NCBI RefSeq assembly: GCF_030848495.1
Contig: NZ_JAVDDT010000002.1
Coordinates: 62,001-126,000, forward strand
Direction: 5' to 3'
Source of the DNA: Natronospira bacteriovora
GTDB lineage: Bacteria; Pseudomonadota; Gammaproteobacteria; Natronospirales; Natronospiraceae
Length of the DNA: 64,000 bases
The notes beneath the pieces were generated by a model that ran no database searches, had not been told where the DNA came from, and was given only the letters and a program-made list of their open reading frames with translations. The stretch's first letter is position 1; every line of letters starts with the position of its first letter. The position numbers were made by a program, and so were the translations under genes. This document shows positions 53,626 to 62,141 of the stretch, piece by piece.

Positions 53626-54615
53626 TCAGCCGTTGATGATAGCAGGCCTTTCAGCGCTGTTATCGCTGAGCGCGCCGCCGCAGCTGGAGCCCTGCCCGGC
53701 GGTACAGCCGTAACAGTGTCCGGAGACCCGGATCGGATGGCCTTCAAGGTTCCTGTCCAGGAGGTCGGCCAGGTGAACGCGCTCGCCGCCCAGGCCCAGT
53801 TCCAGCATCTGGTTGAAGTCGCAGTCGTAGACAAAGCCTTGCCAGTCCACGCTGATCAGGTCACGGCACATGACGCCAGCCAGATTTTCGGGGCGGTGCG
53901 ACTGGCGCAGGGTGTCCATGTAGTCATCGAACTGTCCGGTGGACAGCAGCAGGCTGCCCCAGCGCTTGATGGGCATGTTGGCCAGCGCGAACAGACGGTT
54001 GAAGCGAAGACCGAATTCATGCTCCAGAAACGCCCGGTAGTCCTGCTCCAGCTGAGACTGTTCAGGCGGCAGGTGCGCCCCCACCGGGTTGTACACCAGA
54101 TCCAGTTCCAGCCCGGAATCCGGATCACCGTAACCCAGCTCATTCAGCTTCTGCAGGCCGCGAATGCTTTTGTCAAAGCTGCCCTTTCCGCGCTGTTTTT
54201 CCACATTGTCGGACTGATAGCAGGGCAGGGAGGCCACCACCTGAACCCGATGCTCCGCGAGAAAGCCGGGAATCCAGTCAAAGCCGGCTTCCTCGATGAT
54301 GGTGGGGTTGCAGCGATCCATGAGGTGAACGCCCAGCTCATGGGCGGCCTGGAACAACCGGCGGAAATGCGGGTTCATTTCCGGGGACCCCCCGGTCACG
54401 TCCAGGGTGCGGATCTTCTGCCGCTCCATGAATGCCAGTGCGGTTTCCATGGTGCCCCAGTCCATGAGTTCGGTACGATTGGGGCCGGCGGCCACATGAC
54501 AATGAACGCAGGACAGGTTGCAGAGGTAGCCCAGGTTCATCTGCAGCGTGTCCAGCCGGGCACGCCGGAGACCGGGGAAGGGGATCTTTTCCAGCTTGGG
54601 CAATGTATCGCGCAT
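53626..54615 (-). CDS. arsS: Arsenosugar biosynthesis radical SAM protein ArsS
   Basis: ArsS is a radical SAM enzyme that joins the 5'-deoxyadenosyl group to dimethylarsenite on the way to arsenosugars. The 329-residue protein has the cluster motif CNLSCVHC (Cys32, Cys36, Cys39), the GGSPEMNPHF segment and the C-terminal cysteine-rich end CYGCTAGQGSSCGG seen in this family. Some homologues carry selenocysteine; here all positions are cysteine. No arsM methyltransferase is in the window. The start at 54615 is chosen from the conserved N terminus. Confidence 0.9.
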   Translation of the reverse strand: MRDTLPKLEKIPFPGLRRARLDTLQMNLGYLCNLSCVHCHVAAGPNRTELMDWGTMETALAFMERQKIRTLDVTGGSPEMNPHFRRLFQAAHELGVHLMDRCNPTIIEEAGFDWIPGFLAEHRVQVVASLPCYQSDNVEKQRGKGSFDKSIRGLQKLNELGYGDPDSGLELDLVYNPVGAHLPPEQSQLEQDYRAFLEHEFGLRFNRLFALANMPIKRWGSLLLSTGQFDDYMDTLRQSHRPENLAGVMCRDLISVDWQGFVYDCDFNQMLELGLGGERVHLADLLDRNLEGHPIRVSGHCYGCTAGQGSSCGGALSDNSAERPAIING

Positions 54616-54675
54616 GCGGAGCCTGCTTCGCTTGGGTGATGTCTGGAATGTAACAGCTCGCCAGGGTGGGCGTCT

Positions 54676-54723
54676 TCCCACTCAAGGCCCCTCCGATTTG
54701 AATCCGAGGGGCCATGAGTGGGA
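54676..54723. repeat. Long hairpin between the divergent arsS and TVP38-FAD genes
   Basis: The arms 54676-54698 and 54701-54723 pair over 23 bases with two mismatches and a two-base gap (TCCCACTCAAGGCCCCTCC faces GAGGGGCCATGAGTGGGA). An outer TGTAACAG (54649-54656) faces CTGTTACA (54740-54747). There is no T-run. It may be an operator or a cruciform-prone element. Confidence 0.7.
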
Positions 54724-54804
54724 CGGTGGATCTCGGCCACTGTTACAGCCCTCTGGGCAAAATCAAGGGAACCTCGGGTTCCTGAGAACACCAAGGAGTG
54801 TTGA

Positions 54805-56937
54805 GTGATCAAGCGCATCCTGCTGATCGCGGTCGTGATCTCACTGATCGCCGCTTTTTTCCTCTCGGGTCTGGATCGTTATCTGGATTTCGAGTTCCTC
54901 CAGGCCCAGCGGGAGGCGCTCCAGCGGCTCATTGTCGAGCAGCCGCTGCTGACCATGGGGGGGTATTTTCTCCTCTACGTGCTGGTGACGGCCCTGTCCA
55001 TTCCGGGCGCGGCCGTCATGACCCTGGCCGGTGGTTTCATCTTCGGCCTGCTCTGGGGAACCCTGCTGGTTTCGGTGGCCTCCACCCTCGGTGCAACCGC
55101 GGCTTTCCTGATCGCCCGTTTTCTCTTCCGTGACAGCGTCCAGCAGCGTTACGGGGACCGCCTTCGGGCCGTCAATCGTGGCATCGAGCGGGAAGGGGCC
55201 TTCTACCTCTTTGCCCTGCGCCTGGTGCCGGTCTTTCCCTTCTTCGTCATCAACATCGCCATGGGTCTGACCCCCATACGGACCCTGACCTTTCTGCTGG
55301 TCAGCTGGGCGGGCATGTTGCCGGCCACCATCGTCTACGTGAATGCCGGCACCCAGCTGGCCCGTATTGACGGGCCGGGAGACGTGTTGTCGCCGGCCCT
55401 GATCGCTTCTTTCGTCCTGTTGGGTCTTTTCCCCCTGGTCGCCCGTCGCCTGCTGGCCATTTTCAAGCGTCGCAAGGCCCTGCGGGGCTGGAAGAAACCG
55501 AAGCGCTTCGATCGCAATCTGATTGTCATCGGCGCCGGCTCCGGTGGTCTGGTCGCCGCCCTGATTGCCGCCGCGGTACGCGCCAGGGTCAGCCTGATCG
55601 AGCGCGACCGCATGGGCGGTGACTGCCTCAATACCGGCTGTGTGCCGTCCAAGGCCTTGATACGTTCGGCGACGTTCAAGGCCGCCGTGGAACATTCCGG
55701 GAAGCTCGGTTTTCCCGAAGCCAGCGCACCCGTTGATTTCCCGGCCGTGATGGAACGGGTGCAGCGGGTCATTCGCACCATTGAGCCGCATGATTCGGTG
55801 GAACGATTCGAATCCCTCGGGGTGGATTGTATCCAGGGGGAGGCGAAGATTGTTTCACCCTGGGAAGTGGCGGTGAACGGCCGGCATCTGAGCAGCCGGC
55901 ATATCATCATCGCCACGGGTTCGTCCCCGCTGATTCCCCCCATCCCCGGCCTGAAGGATGTGGATTACCTGACCAGTGACACGCTCTGGTCCCTGCGGGA
56001 GCAGCCCCGTCGGCTGGTGGTGCTGGGGGGCGGGCCCATCGGCTGTGAGCTGTCGCAGGCCTTCGCCCGGCTGGGCTCGCAGGTCACTCAGGTGGAAATG
56101 GCGTCGCACCTACTGGGGCGGGAAGACGCGGATGTGGCCGACTACACTCGCCGAATCCTGGAACGGGACGGTGTCGATGTCCGCCTTGGCCACAAGGCAG
56201 TGAAGTGCGAGCAGCGTCCCGAGGGCGGCTTTGGGCTGATCACGGAAGTGGATGGCGAGGAAGTGACCATTGAGGGGGACCGGCTGCTGGTGGCCGTGGG
56301 GCGCAAACCGGTCACCGAGGGCCTGGGTCTGGAAGAACTGGGTGTGCGTCTCAACGCCAACGGCACCATCGAGACCGATGAGTTCCTGCGCAGCTCGATC
56401 CCGACCATCCACGCCTGTGGTGACGTGGCCGGCCCTTTTCAGTTCACCCATGCCGCCTCCCATCAGGCCTGGCATGCGGCGGTCAATGCCCTGTTTGGCT
56501 GGGCAAGGCGATTCCGGGTGGACTATCGTTTCCTGCCCTGGGTGACCTTTACCGATCCGCAGGTCGCCCGCCTGGGGCTGAATGAACACAATGCCCGTGA
56601 GCAGGGCGTGGCCCACGAAGTGACCCGTTACGATTTCGAAGGCCTTGATCGTGCCATCGTCGACGAATCCGCCGAAGGCTTCATCAAGGTTCTGACACCG
56701 CCAGGAAAGGATCGCATTCTGGGCGTGACCATTGTCGGTCCACAGGCGGGGGAGCTGATCAGCCAGTTCACGCTGGCCATGAAAAACGGGATCGGGCTCA
56801 ACAGGCTGTTGTCGACGATCTACCCCTACCCCACGTTCAGTGAGGCCAACAAGTTTGCGGCGGGCAACTGGAAGAAGGCCCATGCCCCCGAGGGTGTGCT
56901 GCGCTGGCTGGAGCGCCTTCACGCCTGGCGGCGATAG
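54805..56937 (+). CDS. Fusion of a TVP38/DedA-like membrane domain with an FAD disulfide oxidoreductase
   Basis: The 710-residue protein joins two usually separate proteins. Residues 1-235 are a TVP38/TMEM64-type membrane domain (LSIPGAAVMTLAGGFIFGLLW; ARFLFRDSVQQRYGDR; FALRLVPVFPFFVINIAMGL). Residues 245-710 are a flavin pyridine-nucleotide oxidoreductase with FAD motif IGAGSGG, the redox pair Cys274/Cys279 in GGDCLNTGC, the NAD motif GGGPIGCE and IHACGDVAG. GTG 54805 has AAGGAG six bases upstream. It is divergent from arsS, and such genes tend to accompany arsS, so an arsenic-linked redox role is possible. Confidence 0.9.
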   Translation: MIKRILLIAVVISLIAAFFLSGLDRYLDFEFLQAQREALQRLIVEQPLLTMGGYFLLYVLVTALSIPGAAVMTLAGGFIFGLLWGTLLVSVASTLGATAAFLIARFLFRDSVQQRYGDRLRAVNRGIEREGAFYLFALRLVPVFPFFVINIAMGLTPIRTLTFLLVSWAGMLPATIVYVNAGTQLARIDGPGDVLSPALIASFVLLGLFPLVARRLLAIFKRRKALRGWKKPKRFDRNLIVIGAGSGGLVAALIAAAVRARVSLIERDRMGGDCLNTGCVPSKALIRSATFKAAVEHSGKLGFPEASAPVDFPAVMERVQRVIRTIEPHDSVERFESLGVDCIQGEAKIVSPWEVAVNGRHLSSRHIIIATGSSPLIPPIPGLKDVDYLTSDTLWSLREQPRRLVVLGGGPIGCELSQAFARLGSQVTQVEMASHLLGREDADVADYTRRILERDGVDVRLGHKAVKCEQRPEGGFGLITEVDGEEVTIEGDRLLVAVGRKPVTEGLGLEELGVRLNANGTIETDEFLRSSIPTIHACGDVAGPFQFTHAASHQAWHAAVNALFGWARRFRVDYRFLPWVTFTDPQVARLGLNEHNAREQGVAHEVTRYDFEGLDRAIVDESAEGFIKVLTPPGKDRILGVTIVGPQAGELISQFTLAMKNGIGLNRLLSTIYPYPTFSEANKFAAGNWKKAHAPEGVLRWLERLHAWRR

Positions 56938-56961
56938 GCGCCTCCGGCGACAGCCGGTGGC

Positions 56962-57564
56962 TTACCAGCGTACCCGTGCACCGAGGCGCCACTGGCGGCT
57001 TTCTTCGCGATAGTCGTAACTGCCACTCAAGGCAACCCTATCAGACAGATCAAAAACGCCCTGCACCCGCATGCTCCATTCATGGTCGTCCGGGTCGAGG
57101 CGGTGGCGACCGTCCAGCCGCGGGCCGCCACCCAGCTCGAAGCGTGGGCTGATGCGGGTCCGGATGCCGACGGCGAACACCACCGAACGGACAGTGGCTT
57201 CCTGTCGAAGATGGCTGAAGCTGGGGCCCGCTTCAACATAAGCCATGCCACGGTCGGTGATCATCTGACCGGCGCCAAAGAGCAGGGCGTTGTATTCCAG
57301 GCCGAGACGGCTGTCGTCATCAAATTCTTCGCTGGAGAGGCTTTCCCGTTCCAGGGCCACCCAGCTGTGTTCCGCAATCGACAGGTTGAGGCGCCCGGCC
57401 AGGCCGGTGAGGGTCGTGCCCTGGAGGGCCGTATCCCGGTCGGGGTTCAGGCGCGTATAGGAAAGCGACAGATAGTCATGACCGAAGCCCGGTTCCGCGT
57501 GCGCCGACGGTGGAGCGAGGACGGACAGGGCAAGGACAAGAAGGCCGAATTGCAGCTGGCGCAT
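56962..57564 (-). CDS. Outer-membrane beta-barrel protein
   Basis: The 200-residue protein has a signal peptide (GLLVLALSVLAPPSAHA) and a pattern of alternating strands (HDYLSLSYTRLNPDRD, LGLEYNALLFGAGQM, VALSGSYDYREESRQWRLGA) ending in an aromatic residue (RVRW), typical of a small outer-membrane barrel. No ligand can be assigned. It lies downstream of a terminator on the minus strand, so it has its own promoter. Confidence 0.78.
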   Translation of the reverse strand: MRQLQFGLLVLALSVLAPPSAHAEPGFGHDYLSLSYTRLNPDRDTALQGTTLTGLAGRLNLSIAEHSWVALERESLSSEEFDDDSRLGLEYNALLFGAGQMITDRGMAYVEAGPSFSHLRQEATVRSVVFAVGIRTRISPRFELGGGPRLDGRHRLDPDDHEWSMRVQGVFDLSDRVALSGSYDYREESRQWRLGARVRW

Positions 57565-57610
57565 GACACCATCTCCCCGGGGAACCGCTTTTCAAGGGTT
57601 CCTGATACTG

Positions 57611-57639
57611 AAAAACACTCCCCGCTCAAGGCGGGGAGT
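57611..57639 (-). terminator. Terminator after the PA3496-like gene
   Basis: On the minus strand the stem ACTCCCCGC / GCGGGGAGT is followed by G and TTTTT. It separates the small gene at 57724 from the barrel gene. Confidence 0.85.
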
Positions 57640-57723
57640 CGGAAAAGCAGTCAAGCCCCGATCAACCGGGCACATTCACGGAACCTCTGCAGGTTCCTTG
57701 GATCGTTTTCCCTGGAGTATGCC

Positions 57724-57951
57724 TCATTCTTCCTCGTCGAAGCCGTAATGCTTCAGCTCATCCTGGAGGCGGCGGGCCTCCATGTATTCCTCGACGGAGC
57801 GCCATTGACTCTTTCGCTGGCTGTTGCGGGCGGCGGGGGGGCGGTTGGCCGGTTCCGTTGCCGCGAACAGCTTTTCCAGGTCACCGGCCTCGTCCAGATC
57901 CAGTTCATCGTCAAAGTCATGCTCTTCCAGCGATTTCTTCTTTCCGGCCAT
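57724..57951 (-). CDS. PA3496-family small acidic protein
   Basis: This is a 75-residue, very acidic, soluble protein (FDDELDLDEAGDLEKLF) with the C-terminal signature SQWRSVEEYMEARRLQDELK found in the PA3496 family of putative envelope-integrity proteins. The cellular role is not established. I place the start at 57951; ATG codons at 57966 and 57978 are in frame and also possible. Confidence 0.75.
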   Translation of the reverse strand: MAGKKKSLEEHDFDDELDLDEAGDLEKLFAATEPANRPPAARNSQRKSQWRSVEEYMEARRLQDELKHYGFDEEE

Positions 57952-58101
57952 CGTTTGCTCGTCCTCCATGCCAGGCACGCTTGCAGGCTGACGGGGTCAA
58001 TGGTGCCCCCATTTTTCAGCGCAGCCTTTTATAGGGATTTTGACCGTGAAAAGAAAGCCCTTTCTGCAAAAAAACTTCGCCGGGAACCGTGAAACTGCCG
58101 A

Positions 58102-58770
58102 TCAATCCACCCGCGTACCCGGAGCCTCTTGCATCAGGCCGTGCTCGTCCAGGGGCGGGTAGGGGAGTCGCTTGTCCCGGCAGTATCGGGCAATGCGCGG
58201 ATAGGCCCACTCGAACAACAGCTGTCGGTAGCGTTCCGGCGGCAGGCGGCAATGCTCATACAGGCCGGCCGCCAGTCGCTGCCGTTGCGCTTCGTAGAGG
58301 ATCAGGGCCGCGGCTACCGAGACATTGAGCGAAGCCACCATGCCCAGCATGGGAATGATAACGTGCTCGTCGGCCAGCGCGCTGCCCTGTTCGCTGACGC
58401 CGCTGAGTTCATTCCCCAGCAACAGGGCCGTTGGGCGGGTGTAGTCCACCTCGCGAAAATCCCGGGCACGGGGGGAGAAGTGGGCAGCCACGATGCGATG
58501 GCCACTGGCCTTGAGCTTGTCGGCGGCGGTGGGGATGTCCGGGTGAATATGGGTTGCCACCCATTTTCGACTACCACCGGACATGATGCGGTAGCGCTGC
58601 ACGGAACGGTCCGGGGAAACGGCGTGAATATCCTGGATCCCCACCGCGTCCGCGGTGCGCATTACGGCGGAGAGATTGTGGCTCTTGTGGACATCATCCA
58701 TCAGCACGGTCAGGTCCGGCTGTCGCCGGTTCAGGGTGTCGTGCAGTTTCTGCAGTCGTTCCGGTGTCAT
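58102..58770 (-). CDS. trmH: tRNA (guanosine-18-2'-O)-methyltransferase
   Basis: TrmH methylates G18 in the D-loop of tRNA. The 222-residue protein has the SPOUT signatures of this family: VLMDDVHKSHNLSAVMRTAD, TALLLGNELSGVSEQ and IPMLGMVASLNVSVAAALIL, followed by a basic C-terminal extension (RIARYCRDKRLPYPPLDEHG) as in E. coli TrmH. The ATG at 58770 gives the usual length; an in-frame extension upstream is not conserved. Confidence 0.95.
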   Translation of the reverse strand: MTPERLQKLHDTLNRRQPDLTVLMDDVHKSHNLSAVMRTADAVGIQDIHAVSPDRSVQRYRIMSGGSRKWVATHIHPDIPTAADKLKASGHRIVAAHFSPRARDFREVDYTRPTALLLGNELSGVSEQGSALADEHVIIPMLGMVASLNVSVAAALILYEAQRQRLAAGLYEHCRLPPERYRQLLFEWAYPRIARYCRDKRLPYPPLDEHGLMQEAPGTRVD

Positions 58771-58869
58771 GGATTCGCGCCAGATCACTGTCGTTTGCCG
58801 GTGGTGGACGGTTATCATACCGGCTTGAGAGAAACGCTGAACACGATCTGGCCGTGAACGGGAGTATCC

Positions 58870-59277
58870 ATGTTCCGCAAACAGCTGGCGTTGGAGTTTT
58901 CCGGGCGGGAGATGCGCGATATCACCCGCCTGCTGAATGATCTGGTGTCCCAGAGTGGTGTTCAGCAGGGCTTGTGCCATCTGCTCTGCCTGCACACCAG
59001 TGCTTCACTGCTAATCTGTGAGAATGCCGATCCGGACGTGCCAGCGGACATGGAGCGATTTCTGGCCCGGCTGGTGCCTGACGGTGATCCCCTTTTCGTT
59101 CATGACGCGGAAGGGCCGGATGATATGCCCGCTCACGTGCGCAGCATGCTGACCCAGCCGGCGATGACGCTGCCCGTGGAGGCCGGTCGCCTGCTGCTGG
59201 GCACCTGGCAGGGGGTTTTTCTCTGTGAGCACCGAACGTGCCCCCAGCGCCGTCGTGTGGTGGTTACCATCTGCTAG
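58870..59277 (+). CDS. YjbQ/UPF0047-family protein
   Basis: The 135-residue protein belongs to the YjbQ family, which can show weak thiamine-phosphate synthase activity. The conserved metal or active-site region is visible in CLHTSASLLICENADPDVPA and RLLLGTWQGVFLCEHR. It is divergent from trmH. The next gene begins 36 bases downstream. Confidence 0.9.
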   Translation: MFRKQLALEFSGREMRDITRLLNDLVSQSGVQQGLCHLLCLHTSASLLICENADPDVPADMERFLARLVPDGDPLFVHDAEGPDDMPAHVRSMLTQPAMTLPVEAGRLLLGTWQGVFLCEHRTCPQRRRVVVTIC

Positions 59278-59313
59278 GGAAGCTCTGTACAGCGGTTTCC
59301 CCAGGGAGCTGTC

Positions 59314-59859
59314 GTGAATCTGTGGTTGAGAATGATTCGGGTCGTGCTGAGAGCCCTGCTGGGGCAGCGCCTGGCACCGCTGGACACCTCACGGGTTTAC
59401 TTTCGCGTCTGGCCCCATGATCTTGATATCAACCTGCACATGAACAATGGTCGTTATCTGACCCTGATGGATCTGGGGCGGCTGGATCTCATGCTGCGTA
59501 CCGGCATGGGGCGGGTCATCTTTCAGGAGAAGTGGATGCCCGTGGTGGCCACCGCCATGGTGCGCTTCAAGCGCTCCCTCCTGCCGTTCCAGTTTTTCCG
59601 GCTCGAGAGCCGGGTCATTTGCTGGGATGAGAAATGGTTCTATCTGGAACAGAAACTTCTGCGGGGTGATCGTGAAGTGGCCCATGCCATCATGAAAGGC
59701 TGCATCCGCCGATCGGGGGGTGTTGTGCCGCCGGCAGAGATCTTTGAACGGGTGCTCGGTGAGGCGGTCGAATCCCCCGCCATGCCCGACAGCATCAGGC
59801 ACTGGCAGGACAGTGAGGAAAGCCTGCGTGCTGGTTACGAGGGAGAGGGCAATGACTGA
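59314..59859 (+). CDS. Acyl-CoA-thioesterase-like hotdog protein
   Basis: The 181-residue protein resembles the THEM6/FcbC-type thioesterase group: WPHDLDINLHMNNGRYLTLMDLGR carries the Asp/Asn-His-Met-Asn region of the hotdog active site. A hydrophobic N terminus (LWLRMIRVVLRALL) may hold it at the membrane. Translation starts at GTG (GGGAGC upstream). It overlaps the GNAT gene by eight bases, so the pair is coupled. Confidence 0.83.
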   Translation: MNLWLRMIRVVLRALLGQRLAPLDTSRVYFRVWPHDLDINLHMNNGRYLTLMDLGRLDLMLRTGMGRVIFQEKWMPVVATAMVRFKRSLLPFQFFRLESRVICWDEKWFYLEQKLLRGDREVAHAIMKGCIRRSGGVVPPAEIFERVLGEAVESPAMPDSIRHWQDSEESLRAGYEGEGND

Positions 59860-60337
59860 AGAGCTGATTCATATCCGCCAGGCACGTCCAGGCGATGAAG
59901 CTGTCATCGTCGAGTTCAACATGGAGCTGGCGAGAGAATCCGAAGGTCTGGTGCTGGATCCGGTGGACGTGCGGCCGGGTGTTCGGGCCGTCCTCAATGA
60001 CCCCGGGCGGGGCTGCTACTACCTTTCCGAACTGGGCAATCGGGTGGTCGGGCAGATTGGCCTGACCTTCGAGTGGAGTGACTGGCGCAATGGCTTCTTC
60101 TGGTGGATCCAGAGCGTGTACGTTCGCCCGGACGCCCGTCGCGGCGGCGTCTTCCGGGCCCTCTACCATCATGTGGAGGCCATGGCTCTGGAAGATCCGG
60201 GCTGCACCGGGCTGAGGTTGTATGTGGAGCCCGAGAACGAGTCCGCCATTGCCACCTACCATGCCCTGGGTCTGGGTGATGCCCCCTATCGCATGCTGGA
60301 GCTGGATTTCTCCGAACCCGAACGGAGTGGTGAGTAG
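59852..60337 (+). CDS. GNAT-family N-acetyltransferase
   Basis: The 161-residue protein is a one-domain GNAT enzyme with the acetyl-CoA loop region WWIQSVYVRPDARRGGVFRA and the C-terminal strand-helix LRLYVEPENESAIATYHALGL. The substrate cannot be told. GGGAGAGG lies a few bases before the ATG. It overlaps the upstream thioesterase gene, suggesting a common process. Confidence 0.85.
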   Translation: MTEELIHIRQARPGDEAVIVEFNMELARESEGLVLDPVDVRPGVRAVLNDPGRGCYYLSELGNRVVGQIGLTFEWSDWRNGFFWWIQSVYVRPDARRGGVFRALYHHVEAMALEDPGCTGLRLYVEPENESAIATYHALGLGDAPYRMLELDFSEPERSGE

Positions 60338-60433
60338 GTGCGGGTGCCTGCCCTTGCTCTGCTGGCGAAGCGTTGGGCTGGGTGCTAGAATCCACGCCTC
60401 ATCCCGCCACGTGGCGGTGATGGTCCACAACAC

Positions 60434-60509
60434 GGGGCCGTAGCTCAGTTGGGAGAGCGCAGCAATCGCACTGCTGAGGTCAGGGGTTCGACTCCCCTCG
60501 GCTCCACCA
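60434..60509 (+). tRNA. tRNA-Ala, anticodon CGC
   Basis: The 76-base gene folds into a cloverleaf: acceptor GGGGCCG / CGGCTCC with the G3-T70 pair that marks alanine tRNAs, D arm GCTC...GAGC, anticodon stem CAGCA / TGCTG with loop ATCGCAC (anticodon CGC), T arm AGGGG-TTCGACT-CCCCT, discriminator A and an encoded CCA. It would read GCG codons. A terminator follows eight bases later. Confidence 0.96.
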
Positions 60510-60516
60510 TCTTCCG

Positions 60517-60544
60517 AAAATGCCGGGCCTCGCCCGGCATTTTT
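60517..60544 (+). terminator. Rho-independent terminator after tRNA-Ala
   Basis: TGCCGGGC-CTC-GCCCGGCA is flanked by AAAA and followed by TTTTT. Confidence 0.92.
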
Positions 60545-60636
60545 CATGGGCCTCTCTCCGCCTGTTTTCCCCGGCTTGATCCGGCGCTATGCTGGCCTCC
60601 AGTGGGTTGGTGCCCGAGCGGGCCGGGAGGTGACGC

Positions 60637-61212
60637 ATGACGTCGGAATTCAGTCGCCGCACGATTCTGCGTGGCATGGCCGCCCTGTCCGTGTTGGCCA
60701 TGCCCCTGCTGCACGGGTCGGGCCGCCGTCTGCGTGCAGCCACCCTGGATGAGGAGGCCAATGCCATGAGTAAGGAGGAATTTCCGCCCGTCGATTTCAG
60801 CAAGGAAGAATGGCGCGAACGACTGGATCCGGAAGCGTTCGACATCCTGTTCCGCGAAAAGACCGAGCGGGCCTTCACCAGCCCCTTGAACGAGGAAAAG
60901 CGGGATGGCACCTATGTCTGTGCCGCCTGCTATCTGCCGCTCTTTCTGTCGGACATGAAATTCGACAGCGGAACCGGGTGGCCCAGCTTCTACACCCACA
61001 TCGAGGGTCGCATCGGAACCAAGCGGGATTTCCGCCTGATCATTCCCCGCACCGAGTACCATTGCATTCGCTGTGGCGGCCACCAGGGTCATGTCTTCAG
61101 CGACGGCCCGGAGCCGACCGGCCAGCGTTGGTGCAACAACGGCCGGGCCTTGCGTTTCGTCCCCGAGGGCGAACCCCTGCCGGCCCTGCGCGGACAACGC
61201 CAGGACGGATGA
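60637..61212 (+). CDS. msrB: Peptide methionine (R)-S-oxide reductase with Tat signal
   Basis: MsrB repairs the R form of methionine sulfoxide. The N terminus has a twin-arginine signal (SRRTILRGMAALSVLAMPLL, Arg7-Arg8), so the enzyme is exported folded to the periplasm. The zinc CxxC pairs (CAAC and CIRC) and the catalytic Cys166 in RWCNNGRAL are present, as is the GTGWPSF substrate region. The length is 191 residues. GGGAGGTG precedes the ATG. It stands behind the tRNA terminator and has its own transcription. Confidence 0.93.
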   Translation: MTSEFSRRTILRGMAALSVLAMPLLHGSGRRLRAATLDEEANAMSKEEFPPVDFSKEEWRERLDPEAFDILFREKTERAFTSPLNEEKRDGTYVCAACYLPLFLSDMKFDSGTGWPSFYTHIEGRIGTKRDFRLIIPRTEYHCIRCGGHQGHVFSDGPEPTGQRWCNNGRALRFVPEGEPLPALRGQRQDG

Positions 61213-61246
61213 TCTCTGAACACCCAATCAGCTTGAGACCGACACC

Positions 61247-62134
61247 ATGCTAAAACAGCTTTCCCTGTGTATTGCCGCTCTGTCCATTCTCATGTCCGCC
61301 TGCGATCAGTCCGGCAGTGATTACGCTGATCGGCGTGACGGGGTGGATCATGCCGACCGCTTTGAAAGCGTCAGTGAACGTGGCCACGGTCGTATCGAGG
61401 TGCTTTATGTGCCCGCCACCGGCTGGGCCTATCGGGATGATCGTGGCGAGCTGACCGGTGTCACCGTGGAGATCATGCGTGATTTCAAGCGCTGGCTGGC
61501 CAGGGAGCAGGGCCTGGACCTGGAGTTGCTGTTTGTCACCGAGCGTGACTGGCGCCGTTTCTATCAGCGGGTGGTGGATGCCGAAGGCGGGGTCTTTGGG
61601 ATTGGCAATGTCACCATTACCGAAGAGCGACGTCAGGAGCTGGCCTTCTCTCCGGCCTATCTCACCAACGTGGCCGTGTTGATCACCCATGAATCACAGG
61701 CGGAACTGCGGGCCATGGTGGACATCGCCGGCGCCTTTGAAGACCTGAGTGCGCTGGCCTTCGAAGGCACCCTGCATGAGGAGCGCCTGCAGGCCATTCG
61801 GGCGCAGTACGCACCGGAACTGACCATTGAATCCGCCCAGAGCAATGATGCAATCATCGACGGCGTGGCCGCGGGCGACTATTTTGCCTACATCGATGCC
61901 TACAACTACTGGCGTGCCCGGGAGGCCGGGCAGCCCCTGCGTCATCATCCCGTGGGTGATGATCCGGGTGAGCATTTCGGGATCATCATGCCGAGGGGCT
62001 CCGACTGGGCTCCCGTGATGGAAGCCTTCTTTCAGGCCGATGACGGCTATGTGCAGAGTGAACGCTACCGTTCCCTCCTGAAACGTCACCTGGGCGAGGA
62101 AGTGGCCGAGCTACTGCTGTCGGCCGCTGACTGA
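61247..62134 (+). CDS. Solute-binding lipoprotein (family 3 type)
   Basis: The 295-residue protein has a lipoprotein signal (ALSILMSAC) and two lobes typical of family-3 solute-binding proteins (GWAYRDDRGELTGVTVEIMR; FGIGNVTITEERRQELAFSP; YFAYIDAYNYWRAREAG; GEHFGIIMPRGSDW). No permease or ATPase is next to it, so it may deliver a ligand to a distant system or act as a sensor. The ligand is unknown, though the fold suggests an amino acid. Confidence 0.85.
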   Translation: MLKQLSLCIAALSILMSACDQSGSDYADRRDGVDHADRFESVSERGHGRIEVLYVPATGWAYRDDRGELTGVTVEIMRDFKRWLAREQGLDLELLFVTERDWRRFYQRVVDAEGGVFGIGNVTITEERRQELAFSPAYLTNVAVLITHESQAELRAMVDIAGAFEDLSALAFEGTLHEERLQAIRAQYAPELTIESAQSNDAIIDGVAAGDYFAYIDAYNYWRAREAGQPLRHHPVGDDPGEHFGIIMPRGSDWAPVMEAFFQADDGYVQSERYRSLLKRHLGEEVAELLLSAAD

Positions 62135-62141
62135 GCGCCCT

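Noticed and set aside
53626-54615. Selenocysteine in ArsS
   Set aside because: Some homologues use UGA-encoded selenocysteine near the C-terminal cysteines, but here those positions are ordinary cysteine codons and the frame has no internal TGA.
60449-60640. Small open frame overlapping the tRNA-Ala gene
   Set aside because: It begins inside the tRNA and crosses its terminator; the cloverleaf accounts for the conservation.
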